Assembly: GCF_019749375.1 (NCBI RefSeq)
Contig: NZ_JACWFE010000001.1
Span: 62,001-126,000 of the forward strand
DNA length: 64,000 bases
Direction of reading: 5' to 3'
Source of the DNA: Bacillus sp. S/N-304-OC-R1
GTDB taxonomy: Bacteria; Bacillota; Bacilli; Bacillales; Cytobacillaceae
Shown here: piece after piece, positions 19,452 to 27,924 of the stretch
Position numbering within the stretch: the first letter of the stretch is position 1
Layout: the number at the start of each line of letters is the position of its first letter
Translations under genes and position numbers: made by a program
Notes under the pieces: model-generated
Told to the model about the DNA's origin: nothing
Seen by the model: the letters and a program-made list of their open reading frames with translations, nothing else
Database searches by the model: none

Positions 19452-20051
19452 CTAAATTTCTTTCATAATTTTATTGAACACATCTTTTTCGTTAAAATCT
19501 TCCCCCATTGGGAACCTTTTAATAAATTTATTATTTTCATCAATTAAATAAACAAAAGTGCTATGAATATAAAAACCATCCCCTGGGTCTCTATACTGGA
19601 ATTGGAAAGTGCCAGCTAATTCTTTGATTTTTTCTTGATCTTGCTTCATATTATTTTGGTCTCCTGTAAGGAGCAGCCAGTTTCCATCATCTTCGATATC
19701 AAACGTTTTCATATAGTGCAGCATTTTTGCAGGTGTATCCCGATATGGATCAATTGATATTGTCATAAATTGAATATCCTTTCCATAAACGCCAGCCTTT
19801 TCAAGATCCTTTTTCAAAAATTTCATTTTTTGCGTTGTTGTAGGACAAATATCAGGGCAATGGGTGTACATAAATTCTACTAGTTTTAATTTCTTATTTG
19901 ATTTTGAGAGATCATATTTTTCTTCATGCATCGTTACAAGTGAAATGTTGTCGGGAATCTTAGATGTTACATCGCGGATTATAAAAAATGAAATGCCTGC
20001 TGAAATTCCCAGTAAGACAATAAGTCCACATATAATATATATTTTTTTCAT
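19452..20051 (-). CDS. SCO1/SenC-family copper protein (YpmQ-like)
   Basis: The 199-residue protein has one N-terminal membrane anchor (about 3-27) and an extracellular thioredoxin-like fold. The CxxxC copper motif is present (THCPDICPTT, near 63-72), and the partner histidine lies in the FYIHSTFVYLID segment. Sco proteins deliver copper to, or reduce, the CuA site of cytochrome c oxidase. B. subtilis YpmQ is the closest named type. It forms a separate unit with a bidirectional terminator downstream. Confidence 0.92.
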   Translation of the reverse strand: MKKIYIICGLIVLLGISAGISFFIIRDVTSKIPDNISLVTMHEEKYDLSKSNKKLKLVEFMYTHCPDICPTTTQKMKFLKKDLEKAGVYGKDIQFMTISIDPYRDTPAKMLHYMKTFDIEDDGNWLLLTGDQNNMKQDQEKIKELAGTFQFQYRDPGDGFYIHSTFVYLIDENNKFIKRFPMGEDFNEKDVFNKIMKEI

Positions 20052-20151
20052 GTTTTCACCTCCCGCTATAAGGATAATGAAAATAGCTGAAAAATCCTAT
20101 GGATAATATGTGAACTTATGTAAGGGAAGGGAGCATAATTTAATTCAATTA

Positions 20152-20185
20152 AAAAGCCAAAGGAAAGTAAATTCCTTTGGCTATG
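20152..20185 (-). terminator. Intrinsic terminator of the aldehyde dehydrogenase gene
   Basis: AGCCAAAGGA (20155-20164) pairs with TCCTTTGGCT (20173-20182). The run of A on the left becomes a T tail on the minus strand. Confidence 0.8.
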
Positions 20186-20196
20186 GTACAATACTA

Positions 20197-21681
20197 TTAT
20201 TTCATTGAGATCCAAACACTCTTTACTTCTGTATAGTTGTTTAGAGCATAGGAACCCATTTCACGGCCAATTCCTGATTGCTTAAATCCGCCAAACGGTG
20301 AAGCCGCATCAAATGCATTATAGCAGTTAACCCATACCGTTCCAGCACGAAGTTTGTTCGCAATATAGTGAGCATTCGCTACATCACGCGTCCACACTCC
20401 AGCAGCAAGACCATACTCACTGCTGTTGGCACGATTAATGAGCTCATCTAGATCTTCATACGGCAAAGCAGAAATAACAGGTCCGAAAATTTCTTCTTTC
20501 GCGATTGTCATATCGTCACTTACATCTGCAAAGATTGTAGGGGAGACGAAGTAACCTTGCTCTTGTGGCTTTTCGCCGCCAACAACTAACTGCGCACCTT
20601 CATTTAAGCCCTTTTCAATATAGCCTAAAACGCGATTTTGCTGTTCGATGGATACTAGAGGTCCGATTTCTGTATCAGCATGAATACCAGCACCTTGTTT
20701 AATATTCTTCGCATGACTAGCCATATCTGCCACAACATTATCAAAATGCTTCTTCTGAATAAACACACGAGAACCTGCACAGCATACTTGCCCTTGGTTA
20801 AACATAACACCATTTAATGCTCCAGGGATTGCTTTAGATAAATCAGCATCAGGCAGAATGATATTAGGTGATTTACCGCCTAATTCAAGTGTTACTCTCT
20901 TTAAAGTTTTTGAAGCTCTTTCCATGATCAGCTTTCCTACCTCAGTTGAACCAGTAAAGGCAATCTTATCAACTAAAGGATGATCGACAAGCGGCTGACC
21001 TGCAGTTTCTCCAAAACCAGGAACGATATTTACAACACCAGGAGGGAAGCCTGCTTCTTGAATTAATTCTGCTAAGTATAGTGCAGATAGCGGAGTTTGT
21101 TCTGCTGGCTTTAATACAACCGTACAGCCTGTTGCAAGCGCAGCTCCTAACTTCCACAATGCCATTAACAGCGGGAAGTTCCAAGGAATAATCTGACCAA
21201 CAACACCAACAGCTTCATGACGAGTATAGTTAAAGAAAGGGCCATTAACCGGGATAGTCTGACCAACAATCTTTGTTGACCAGCCTGCATAATAGCGCAT
21301 ATGCTCAACAGCAAGCGGTATATCAGCATTTGTTGTTTCACGAATTGGTTTACCATTATCTAATGTTTCTAATTGTGCTAGCTCAGCAGCGTTTTCTTCC
21401 ATTAAATCTGCTAGCTTATACATAAGCCTGCTTCTTTTTGCAGTGCCCATTTTGGACCATGGACCTTCATCAAACGCTTTTCTAGCTGCTCGTACTGCAA
21501 GATCAATATCTTCAGGTCCAGCTTCAAATACGTGTGCAAGTACTTCACCTGTTGCTGGGTTGTATGTTTCAAATGTTTTCTGAGACTTGCTTTCCACAAA
21601 TTCTCCATTGATAAACAATTGTTTTTTACCGCTTAAGAACTTTTCTACTTTCTCTAATAAATTGACAGTTAACTGGCTCAT
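20197..21681 (-). CDS. dhaS: NAD-dependent aldehyde dehydrogenase (DhaS-like)
   Basis: The 494-residue enzyme is of the ALDH1/2 type and oxidises aldehydes to acids. Landmarks are IIPWNFPLLMALWKLGAALA, KPAEQTPLSALYLAEL, FTGSTEVGKL (Rossmann fold), catalytic Glu in VTLELGGKSPN, catalytic Cys in FNQGQVCCAGSRVF and EEIFGPV. Near-full similarity in layout to B. subtilis DhaS, including the VNLLEKVEKFL-type N-terminal helix, supports that name. GGAGG lies before the start. The in vivo substrate is not evident from the neighbours. Confidence 0.93.
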   Translation of the reverse strand: MSQLTVNLLEKVEKFLSGKKQLFINGEFVESKSQKTFETYNPATGEVLAHVFEAGPEDIDLAVRAARKAFDEGPWSKMGTAKRSRLMYKLADLMEENAAELAQLETLDNGKPIRETTNADIPLAVEHMRYYAGWSTKIVGQTIPVNGPFFNYTRHEAVGVVGQIIPWNFPLLMALWKLGAALATGCTVVLKPAEQTPLSALYLAELIQEAGFPPGVVNIVPGFGETAGQPLVDHPLVDKIAFTGSTEVGKLIMERASKTLKRVTLELGGKSPNIILPDADLSKAIPGALNGVMFNQGQVCCAGSRVFIQKKHFDNVVADMASHAKNIKQGAGIHADTEIGPLVSIEQQNRVLGYIEKGLNEGAQLVVGGEKPQEQGYFVSPTIFADVSDDMTIAKEEIFGPVISALPYEDLDELINRANSSEYGLAAGVWTRDVANAHYIANKLRAGTVWVNCYNAFDAASPFGGFKQSGIGREMGSYALNNYTEVKSVWISMK

Positions 21682-22012
21682 AAAACTCCTCCTTAGAATA
21701 GTAATCTATGTATTTCATGATGCCACCCATTAGTAGAATTCTTTCGCGAACACCTACAATATTATCCTAACAATTCCATAGATTAACAATCAAGTGAGAA
21801 TTAAATAAATATTCTGATAATATTCGACACCTTCCAACATACCTCGTTATAACTCTACTTTAGCTACGTTAAAGGGAAATATAGGATCAATAATGTCTGC
21901 CGATAAAAAAGGGCGTATGTAAAAAGGAAAAATGTAAAAAATATAGGGGCAGTAACTAATGGGACAGATAACTCCGGTTATAGAAGATGTTAACGGAAAA
22001 AATTGAATCTGA
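21682..22012. other. Non-coding stretch upstream of dhaS
   Basis: About 330 AT-rich bases lie between dhaS and a terminator. They hold the dhaS promoter, which I cannot place with confidence. The only long frame here (minus strand, 21847-22056) runs through the terminator stem and has no ribosome site, so I do not call it. No RNA gene was recognised. Confidence 0.4.
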
Positions 22013-22049
22013 TAAAAGAAGTTGCTGATGAAATGCAACTTCTTTTTCT
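22013..22049 (-). terminator. Intrinsic terminator of the small minus-strand gene
   Basis: AAAAGAAGTTGC (22014-22025) and GCAACTTCTTTT (22035-22046) form a perfect 12-bp stem just downstream of the stop at 22053. Confidence 0.85.
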
Positions 22050-22052
22050 GCT

Positions 22053-22199
22053 TCATTCACTATATTTATTCATAAACTTCCTGGCAAGCAATCTTTTTAC
22101 TTCATTATAGGATAGTCCAGACTGGCTGTTTAGGCGTTTTACTTCTTCTATATCTGTTCCAGAAATTGTATATTTTTTATTGCTGTTTTGATGTTCCAA
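22053..22199 (-). CDS. Hypothetical 48-aa protein
   Basis: Translation probably starts at TTG 22199, eight bases after GGAGG; an in-frame ATG at 22214 lies ahead of that site. The product begins MEHQNSNKKYTISGTDIEEV and continues KRLNSQSGLSYNEVKRLLAR, ending in KYSE. The SGTDIEEVKRLN-x-QSGLSYNEVK pattern looks like two short helices. No family is known to me. A strong terminator directly downstream supports expression. Confidence 0.55.
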   Translation of the reverse strand: MEHQNSNKKYTISGTDIEEVKRLNSQSGLSYNEVKRLLARKFMNKYSE

Positions 22200-22267
22200 T
22201 TTGGCAGCCTCCATTCCAAAGTATTCCTATTTATGTTTAAGTTACTTTCAGGATATTTTCCCTCTTT

Positions 22268-22483
22268 TTGTCCATACTAGGAGAAAAGGGGGCGTTTGTT
22301 ATTTTTTTCAACAGAAGAGGTCAAGATGATAAACCAGAAGTAGTAATGATTGATACTGAAGTATATGCTTGCAGAAACTGTAATGGCTGGATGCGTAAGG
22401 AATTTGCATCTGCTGATTTAAAATGTCCATTATGCGGAAATGAGACAGCTATGGAAATGAGGGAATTGCCGCAAATTGAATAA
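22268..22483 (+). CDS. YdjO-like cold-inducible zinc-ribbon protein
   Basis: This small protein has two CxxC pairs, CRNC followed by NGWMRKEFA and then CPLC, forming a zinc ribbon. The C-N-G-W-x-R-K-x-F-A motif is characteristic of B. subtilis YdjO, annotated as cold-shock induced. The start is uncertain. TTG 22268 has no good ribosome site, whereas AGGAGAAAAGGGGG (22279-22292) is ideally placed for an ATT codon at 22301, giving a product that starts with FFNRRGQ after Met. A terminator follows the stop. Confidence 0.75.
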   Translation: MSILGEKGAFVIFFNRRGQDDKPEVVMIDTEVYACRNCNGWMRKEFASADLKCPLCGNETAMEMRELPQIE

Positions 22484-22495
22484 TCCTTACTATAT

Positions 22496-22532
22496 TAAGA
22501 CTGTTGAACCTAACAACAGTCTTAATATTTTA
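22496..22532 (+). terminator. Intrinsic terminator after the YdjO-like gene
   Basis: AAGACTGTTG (22497-22506) pairs with CAACAGTCTT (22514-22523), followed by a T-rich tail. It is also placed to end the minus-strand gene that stops at 22548. Confidence 0.82.
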
Positions 22533-22547
22533 TGGAAATCCGCATTA

Positions 22548-22712
22548 TTAACCATTTTCATTTTGTTGACCTAATTCCTTCTCAGCCAATAATATATTTC
22601 CTGTTTCTACTGCACGGTGTTCGTTAATTGATTCACTCGGATAATTATTTTGCTTCAGTGAACTTTCGAATTCGACTGCTTTCTCCAATGCTTCTCTGCC
22701 ATTGTGCTTCAT
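22548..22712 (-). CDS. Hypothetical 54-aa acidic protein
   Basis: ATG 22712 is preceded by GAGGTG. The 54-residue product begins MKHNGREALEKAVEFESSLK and contains NNYPSESINEHRAVETGNIL, ending QQNENG. It is probably mostly helical and soluble. No family is recognised. It is convergent with the YdjO-like gene and shares its terminator. Confidence 0.55.
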   Translation of the reverse strand: MKHNGREALEKAVEFESSLKQNNYPSESINEHRAVETGNILLAEKELGQQNENG

Positions 22713-22800
22713 TTCTAATAACACCTCTTAAATAAATATGGCTATAAAGATAAGTTTTGAAAAACGGCCTTTTCTTATTCATATTGATTAACAATAAAAT

Positions 22801-22833
22801 AAAAAATGCTATGGAATTCCACAGCATTTTTTA
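22801..22833 (-). terminator. Intrinsic terminator of the YhfH-like gene
   Basis: AAAAAATGCT (22801-22810) pairs with AGCATTTTTT (22823-22832) just beyond the stop on the minus strand. Confidence 0.8.
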
Positions 22834-22835
22834 TT

Positions 22836-22970
22836 TTATTCAGACTTTTTAGATAAACAGCGATCACATTCTAATAAATATGTTTCTACATGCTCTTTAA
22901 TACTTTGACCGCATTCTTGACAAATCTTTCTAGAAGAAATGCTTAAAGATTCGGTTTGATAATTTAACAT
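22836..22970 (-). CDS. YhfH-like small zinc-finger protein (44 aa)
   Basis: A 44-residue frame has AAGGGG eight bases before ATG 22970. It has two CxxC pairs, CQEC and CDRC, about 19 residues apart, which would form a small zinc knuckle. The pattern CxECG-x-I-(E/K)-E-H ... ECDRC resembles the YhfH family of Bacillus. Function unknown. Confidence 0.65.
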   Translation of the reverse strand: MLNYQTESLSISSRKICQECGQSIKEHVETYLLECDRCLSKKSE

Positions 22971-23228
22971 AAGATCCGCCCCTTCTTATAATACAGAATT
23001 TATATTACTCATCTTGTTATATAACAGTATACACGAATTTTTTTTATATGTGTAGCCCTTTTTTGAAAATTTAAAAAATAAGAGGAAAATAATTTCAGTG
23101 GGGATAAGGACTACAATGGGATGGAAAAATAAGAATTCCCTTCCAACTAAAAATAAATTAGATTACAATCAATAAGTATGAAGTTGCATAAACAACAAGG
23201 TAGAAGCCCTTAAAAAGGGGAGGTTTAC

Positions 23229-25385
23229 ATGTTAGAAATATTAGAATTAATTAATCCAATGTTAATCTTTGTTGCTATTATTCTTACTTTTATTTGTACA
23301 TATACGGGCATGGATTTATTTTCATTAGTTATAGCTTCTGAACGAAATCGAAAGTTTTTATTTTTAGGCGGTACTTTTTCATTGGGGGTAGGACTGTGGA
23401 TTATGAACTTTATTGGAATGCTAGCTGTTAATACAGCTTCATCCAGTAATCTGCATATTATGATTACCATACTTTCTCTTCTATTCGGAACTGTTTTTAC
23501 TGGAATTGCTTTTTACGGGGTAGTTGAAAAAGAAGTTAAAACAAAACAGATCTGGATCAGCAGCTTCTTTATGACTGCTGCCGTATTTTCCATTCATAGT
23601 ACTGGTTTATATGGAACTAAATTAAACATAGGGTTCCACTTAGTTTTATTTATCATTTCTGTTCTATTTATTTTTGGGGCATTTTCCCTTGCACTTTGGA
23701 TGTTATTTTTCTCAAAAAGCCTTTCACCGTATAATGAAGTTTGGATAAAGCCTGTCAGTGCAATCATAGTTACAGGAGCCATTATTGAAGGGAACTTATT
23801 ACTTTTACGCACATTTTCAATCGATGCTGCAGATATTATGGGTCATACTGATTCAAATCCAAAATCGTTCACCATTTATTTTGTGTTATTTATCTCTTTA
23901 CTTATCTTAAGTGGAATTATCGGCTCAAGGACGGTAATTGGGAGACGCTTAGCTGATAGTGATCACTATTTACGATATATCGAAGCAGCTTTGGATGAAT
24001 CAACAATTGTCGCCATTACAGATTCGAACGGGATCATTACGTATGTGAACGATAAATTCATTGAAATATCAAAGTATAGCAAAGAAGAAATCTTAGGGAA
24101 AACTCATCGTGTCTTAAATTCAAAATTCCATCCACCAGAGTTTTTTAGCGACCTTTGGAAAACAATCTCCTCTGGCGAAGTTTGGAGAGGTGAAATTCGT
24201 AATGTAACGAAGGATGGTACATTTTATTGGGTAAATACAACCATTGTTCCTTTTTTAAATAGTGAAGGCAAACCATATCAATATGTTTCAATCCGAAATG
24301 ATGTTACAGCCCTTAAAGAAACTGAAGTCCATTTGAAAGACAAAATCAAAGAGGTTAGCGATATTAAATTTGCACTTGATCAATCTTCCATTGTAGCCAT
24401 TACAGATGAAAAAGGTATAATCACAAGTGTCAACGATAAATTTTGTGAAATCTCAAAGTACAGCAGGGAAGAGCTAATCGGGTGCAGTCACTCGATTCTA
24501 AATTCAGGCTATCATTCTAAAGAGTTTTTTCGAAATTTATGGCATACGATTAAACATGGTGAGGTGTGGAAGGGAGATATTTGTAACGCTGCAAAAGATG
24601 GAACGTTTTATTGGGTAGACACGACAATCGTTCCATTCTTGAATAAGGACGGTAAACCATACCAATATTTAGCGATTCGAAACGATATTACAGAAAAAAA
24701 GAAAACAGAAGAAGCTCTGCATAGACAGGACAAGTTAGCAACAGTGGGACAGCTCGCTGCTGGAGTCGCACATGAGATTCGCAATCCACTTACATCTATG
24801 AAGGGTTACACAGAATTTCTGCAAATGGATGAAAAGAATAGTGAGCGCTTAGAGTATTTTGACATCATTCTAAATGAGATTGACCGTGTAAATCATATTG
24901 TTGAGGATTTTATGCTTCTTGCAAAGCCAAAATCTGTCGATCTTAAAGAAAAAAATATCATCCTAATTATGAAAAATGTGATGTCATTGTTCGAGTTTGA
25001 TATTAAATCTAAACGAATTGACTTATATTTTGAAAGCAGTGAACCATCCATTCTCATCAAATGTGACGAATATCGATTAAAACAAGTTTTTATTAATTTT
25101 ATAAAAAACGCTATCGATGCAATGCCGAACGGCGGTGAGCTCCAACTGAGTGTTTCAGTAAAAAATGAAACAGTCTATATTTCCATCCTTGATTCCGGAG
25201 TTGGGATCCCTCCAGAAAAACTAAACAAAATTGGGGAGCCGTTTTTTACGACTAAGAAAAAGGGGAATGGATTGGGCCTAATGGTTAGCTTTCAAATTAT
25301 TGAAAGCCATGGAGGAAAGGTTCATGTTGAGAGTGAAATAAATAAGGGTACAATATTTACAATTATGTTACCCTTGTACATTTAG
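23229..25385 (+). CDS. Membrane sensor histidine kinase with MHYT-like region and two PAS domains
   Basis: The 718-residue kinase starts at ATG 23229 behind GGGGAGGT. Residues 1-240 hold about seven helices whose spacing recalls the MHYT sensor domain, with degenerate motifs (MNFIGM near 59-64, IHSTG near 122-126). Two PAS domains follow (about 250-362 and 378-490) that are near duplicates, sharing SIVAITD/TIVAITD, GTFYWV and GKPYQY. The HisKA box has the phosphoacceptor His515 (GVAHEIRNPLTSMKGY), then a HATPase_c domain (NAIDAMPNGG, DSGVGIPP, GNGLGLMVS). No response regulator is adjacent, so it is an orphan kinase; PAS-rich orphans of this kind in Bacilli often feed the Spo0 phosphorelay. 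Confidence 0.9.
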   Translation: MLEILELINPMLIFVAIILTFICTYTGMDLFSLVIASERNRKFLFLGGTFSLGVGLWIMNFIGMLAVNTASSSNLHIMITILSLLFGTVFTGIAFYGVVEKEVKTKQIWISSFFMTAAVFSIHSTGLYGTKLNIGFHLVLFIISVLFIFGAFSLALWMLFFSKSLSPYNEVWIKPVSAIIVTGAIIEGNLLLLRTFSIDAADIMGHTDSNPKSFTIYFVLFISLLILSGIIGSRTVIGRRLADSDHYLRYIEAALDESTIVAITDSNGIITYVNDKFIEISKYSKEEILGKTHRVLNSKFHPPEFFSDLWKTISSGEVWRGEIRNVTKDGTFYWVNTTIVPFLNSEGKPYQYVSIRNDVTALKETEVHLKDKIKEVSDIKFALDQSSIVAITDEKGIITSVNDKFCEISKYSREELIGCSHSILNSGYHSKEFFRNLWHTIKHGEVWKGDICNAAKDGTFYWVDTTIVPFLNKDGKPYQYLAIRNDITEKKKTEEALHRQDKLATVGQLAAGVAHEIRNPLTSMKGYTEFLQMDEKNSERLEYFDIILNEIDRVNHIVEDFMLLAKPKSVDLKEKNIILIMKNVMSLFEFDIKSKRIDLYFESSEPSILIKCDEYRLKQVFINFIKNAIDAMPNGGELQLSVSVKNETVYISILDSGVGIPPEKLNKIGEPFFTTKKKGNGLGLMVSFQIIESHGGKVHVESEINKGTIFTIMLPLYI

Positions 25386-25390
25386 CCAAG

Positions 25391-25423
25391 TAAAAGGAAG
25401 GTTTATAAACCTTCCTTTTTTGA
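25391..25423. terminator. Bidirectional terminator between kinase and coiled-coil gene
   Basis: AAAAGGAAGGTTT (25392-25404) pairs with AAACCTTCCTTTT (about 25407-25419), with a T tail. Confidence 0.85.
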
Positions 25424-26206
25424 CTAATTTTTTTTACTTTTTTCTCCATTTTGGATAAAGAAACTTTGTACCGGTTTTAGCACATGCATGAAACCAGTTT
25501 CAATTTTTTCACTTAAGTGAGAGACTCTTTCATATAGAGTAGAGCGAAGATTTTCTAGCTGTCTTGTCATTTTTTGTACGACAGCTTCTTGTTCATTTAA
25601 CCGTTCCATGACCGTTGTATGGAAAATTTCCTGTACCTCAAGTTTTTTAGACAGTTCTTCATACACATCTTCTTGTTTATCTAATTGCTCCGATAAATCC
25701 TGTGAAAAAGATTCAAATTTTTCAAGCTTCCCTGTTAGTGCTTCTGTCGTTGCATGCTGAAAGGACACTTGGTCGAGCAGCGCTTGATTCATTAGACTTT
25801 CCTTTTCAAAGTTTTCCAAGATCAGATTATTTCTTCTTTCGAGCTCATCCAAACGATCTAGGATCATTTCATTTCCATTTTCTTGCTGTTTGATTACCTC
25901 TAAAAATTGAAAGATAACTTGTTCTTGCTGATCTAATCGGTTTAAAAGTTTTAATAAATCCTTATTTTGTTTTGTTGAAGTCCGCTTTAATGTCTGTGAA
26001 AAATCTTTAAATGATTCACTCACCTGAACATCAATATCTCCATATGCCTCTGATAGCTGGCTGTTTACTAATTTCTGCTGTTCCAGAATTTCTTGGAGGA
26101 AATTCAGACGATAATATTCCTGATTCGAATTACTTGCCTTTTGAGGCTGCTTATTAAACAGATTGGGGACAATCTGATCATTTGAATATAGACCCAAGTA
26201 TAACAC
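25424..26206 (-). CDS. Hypothetical long coiled-coil protein
   Basis: The 260-residue protein has no signal or membrane helix. A short N-terminal segment (LYSNDQIVPNLF) is followed by about 220 residues of heptad-like Leu/Gln/Glu-rich sequence with recurring units such as L-D-x-L-x-R/Q-x-E-E, LSEQLDKQEDVYEELSKKLE and RLNEQEAVVQKM. The tail contains FMHVLKPVQSFF. It probably forms an extended helical rod. I recognise no family. Convergent with the kinase; 350 bases separate it from the terD pair. Confidence 0.7.
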   Translation of the reverse strand: MLYLGLYSNDQIVPNLFNKQPQKASNSNQEYYRLNFLQEILEQQKLVNSQLSEAYGDIDVQVSESFKDFSQTLKRTSTKQNKDLLKLLNRLDQQEQVIFQFLEVIKQQENGNEMILDRLDELERRNNLILENFEKESLMNQALLDQVSFQHATTEALTGKLEKFESFSQDLSEQLDKQEDVYEELSKKLEVQEIFHTTVMERLNEQEAVVQKMTRQLENLRSTLYERVSHLSEKIETGFMHVLKPVQSFFIQNGEKSKKN

Positions 26207-26556
26207 TCCCTTAATATCCTGATCTAAACTGCATTATTTATATGCTATGAATAGAACAGGCTATTGGTTGCAATATTAGGCGATAACTTAAATAAATGAA
26301 TCAACAGTTCATTACTACTTAGTTCTCTACCCCCTTCGGTTTTACATTAATGGAAAAATTATTTATATTAAAAGTAGTAAGTAGCTTTAGTCTTTAGTAC
26401 AATAAAAATATCATATTAGTTTACGTTCTTCCTGCTAAAAGCTACACTATAATAGAAGGGGAAATTGATTATTTCCTTTTTAATATTCAATACAGTGGAT
26501 GAAGCTTCCTCTAATAAGGAAGTTCTAATAATTTTATAGGGAAAGGATGATTTTTG
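26207..26556. other. Intergenic region upstream of the terD pair
   Basis: No gene is seen in about 350 bases. A TATAAT at 26448-26453 is a likely -10 box for terD, with GTTCTT (26425-26430) a weak -35. Two inverted repeats are present: TTACTACTT (26312-26320) with AAGTAGTAA (26372-26380), and AGCTTCC/GGAAGTT around 26500-26526 in the presumed leader. No stress sigma-factor (SigB) promoter is clear. Confidence 0.4.
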
Positions 26557-27138
26557 ATGGCTATTTCATTATCCAAAGGACAAAAGGTTGATTTAACAAA
26601 AACAAACCCTGGTTTATCTAAAGTGATTGTTGGACTTGGCTGGGACACGAATAAATATGATGGGGGACAAGATTTTGATTTAGACGCCAGCGTATTTTTA
26701 TTAGATGCATCTGGTAAATGCTCTTCTGATAAAGACTTTATCTTTTATAATCAGTTAGAAGGCGGAAATGGCTCAGTTGTACATACAGGAGATAACCGTA
26801 CAGGAGAAGGCGACGGAGATGATGAGCAAATCAAAGTAAACTTAAGCTCTGTTCCTGCAAATATTGATAAAATTTCTTTCGTTATCACAATTCATGATGC
26901 CGAAAGCCGCGGACAAAACTTTGGACAAGTGTCTAATGCATTTGTACGTATAGTTAATGAAGAAACAAACCAAGAAGTAATCCGATACGATCTTGGAGAA
27001 GATTTCTCCATCGAAACAGCGATTATTGTTGGTGAATTATATCGTCATAACGGCGAGTGGAAATTCTCTGCGGTAGGATCTGGTTACCAAGGTGGCCTCG
27101 CACGAATTGCAACTGACTTTGGATTACAGGTTGGATAA
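26557..27138 (+). CDS. TerD-family protein (first copy)
   Basis: The 193-residue protein has the TerD fold signatures: [17 protein letters not shown] at the start, [23 protein letters not shown] (calcium-binding acidic loop), [15 protein letters not shown] (second acidic loop) and [12 protein letters not shown] 26557 is preferred over the in-frame TTG one codon upstream. TerD proteins bind calcium and are general stress proteins in Bacilli (YceD/YceE type) or part of tellurite resistance loci. Only a pair is present here, without terC or other ter genes. Confidence 0.92.
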   Translation: MAISLSKGQKVDLTKTNPGLSKVIVGLGWDTNKYDGGQDFDLDASVFLLDASGKCSSDKDFIFYNQLEGGNGSVVHTGDNRTGEGDGDDEQIKVNLSSVPANIDKISFVITIHDAESRGQNFGQVSNAFVRIVNEETNQEVIRYDLGEDFSIETAIIVGELYRHNGEWKFSAVGSGYQGGLARIATDFGLQVG

Positions 27139-27196
27139 TAAATAACGATTGTCCATAATCCATTAGTGAATAATTTATTACAAGGGAGGGTTTCTT

Positions 27197-27775
27197 ATGG
27201 GAATTCAATTGGCCAAAGGACAAAGAATTGACCTAACAAAAACAAATCCCGGATTAACAAAGGCTATCATTGGCTTAGGCTGGGATACGAATAAATATCA
27301 AGGCGGGCATGATTTTGATTTAGATGCATCTGCATTCTTAGTTGATGAAAATAATCGCTGTCAAAATGACCTTGACTTCGTTTTTTATAATAACCTTCAA
27401 CATCCAAGCGGTGCAGTTATCCATACAGGGGATAACCGTACAGGGGAAGGAGAAGGAGACGACGAGCAGCTTGTCGTTGATTTCACAAAGATTCCTTCCA
27501 ATGTACATCGTATTGGTATTACTGTAACGATTCATGATGCTGAGATCCGTCAGCAAAATTTTGGCCAAGTATCAAATGCATTTGTTCGATTAGTCGATGA
27601 TTCTAATAACCAGGAACTATTGCGCTTCGATTTAGGCGAGGACTTCTCAATTGAAACTGCAGTTGTCGTTTGTGAATTATATCGGCACGGCAATGATTGG
27701 AAATTCAACGCCATTGGCAGCGGTTTTTCTGGTGGACTAGCATCCTTATGCCGGAATTATGGCCTGCAGGTGTAA
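27197..27775 (+). CDS. TerD-family protein (second copy)
   Basis: The 192-residue paralogue lies 58 bases downstream of the first terD, with AAGGGAGGG before its ATG. It repeats every landmark: [69 protein letters not shown] and [11 protein letters not shown]. The two genes clearly arose by duplication and probably form one operon ending at the terminator near 27800. Confidence 0.92.
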   Translation: MGIQLAKGQRIDLTKTNPGLTKAIIGLGWDTNKYQGGHDFDLDASAFLVDENNRCQNDLDFVFYNNLQHPSGAVIHTGDNRTGEGEGDDEQLVVDFTKIPSNVHRIGITVTIHDAEIRQQNFGQVSNAFVRLVDDSNNQELLRFDLGEDFSIETAVVVCELYRHGNDWKFNAIGSGFSGGLASLCRNYGLQV

Positions 27776-27790
27776 TCATCTGCAACTTGA

Positions 27791-27820
27791 TAACACTCCA
27801 TTTTAATGGGGTGTTTTTCC
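27791..27820 (+). terminator. Intrinsic terminator of the terD pair
   Basis: AACACTCCA (27792-27800) pairs with TGGGGTGTT (27807-27815) and is followed by T. Confidence 0.78.
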
Positions 27821-27924
27821 TTTGAAATTGAAATATTTTAGCTAGTAATTCATTTTCATTAGTACTAATTATAAGGGAGCAGGCCATAAGATATAAGAGG
27901 GTAAAGTAAGGAGGTGTGTTAATT

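Noticed and set aside
21847-22056. 69-aa minus-strand frame upstream of dhaS
   Set aside because: It crosses the perfect terminator stem at 22013-22049, has no ribosome site and is rich in low-complexity Phe/Ile.
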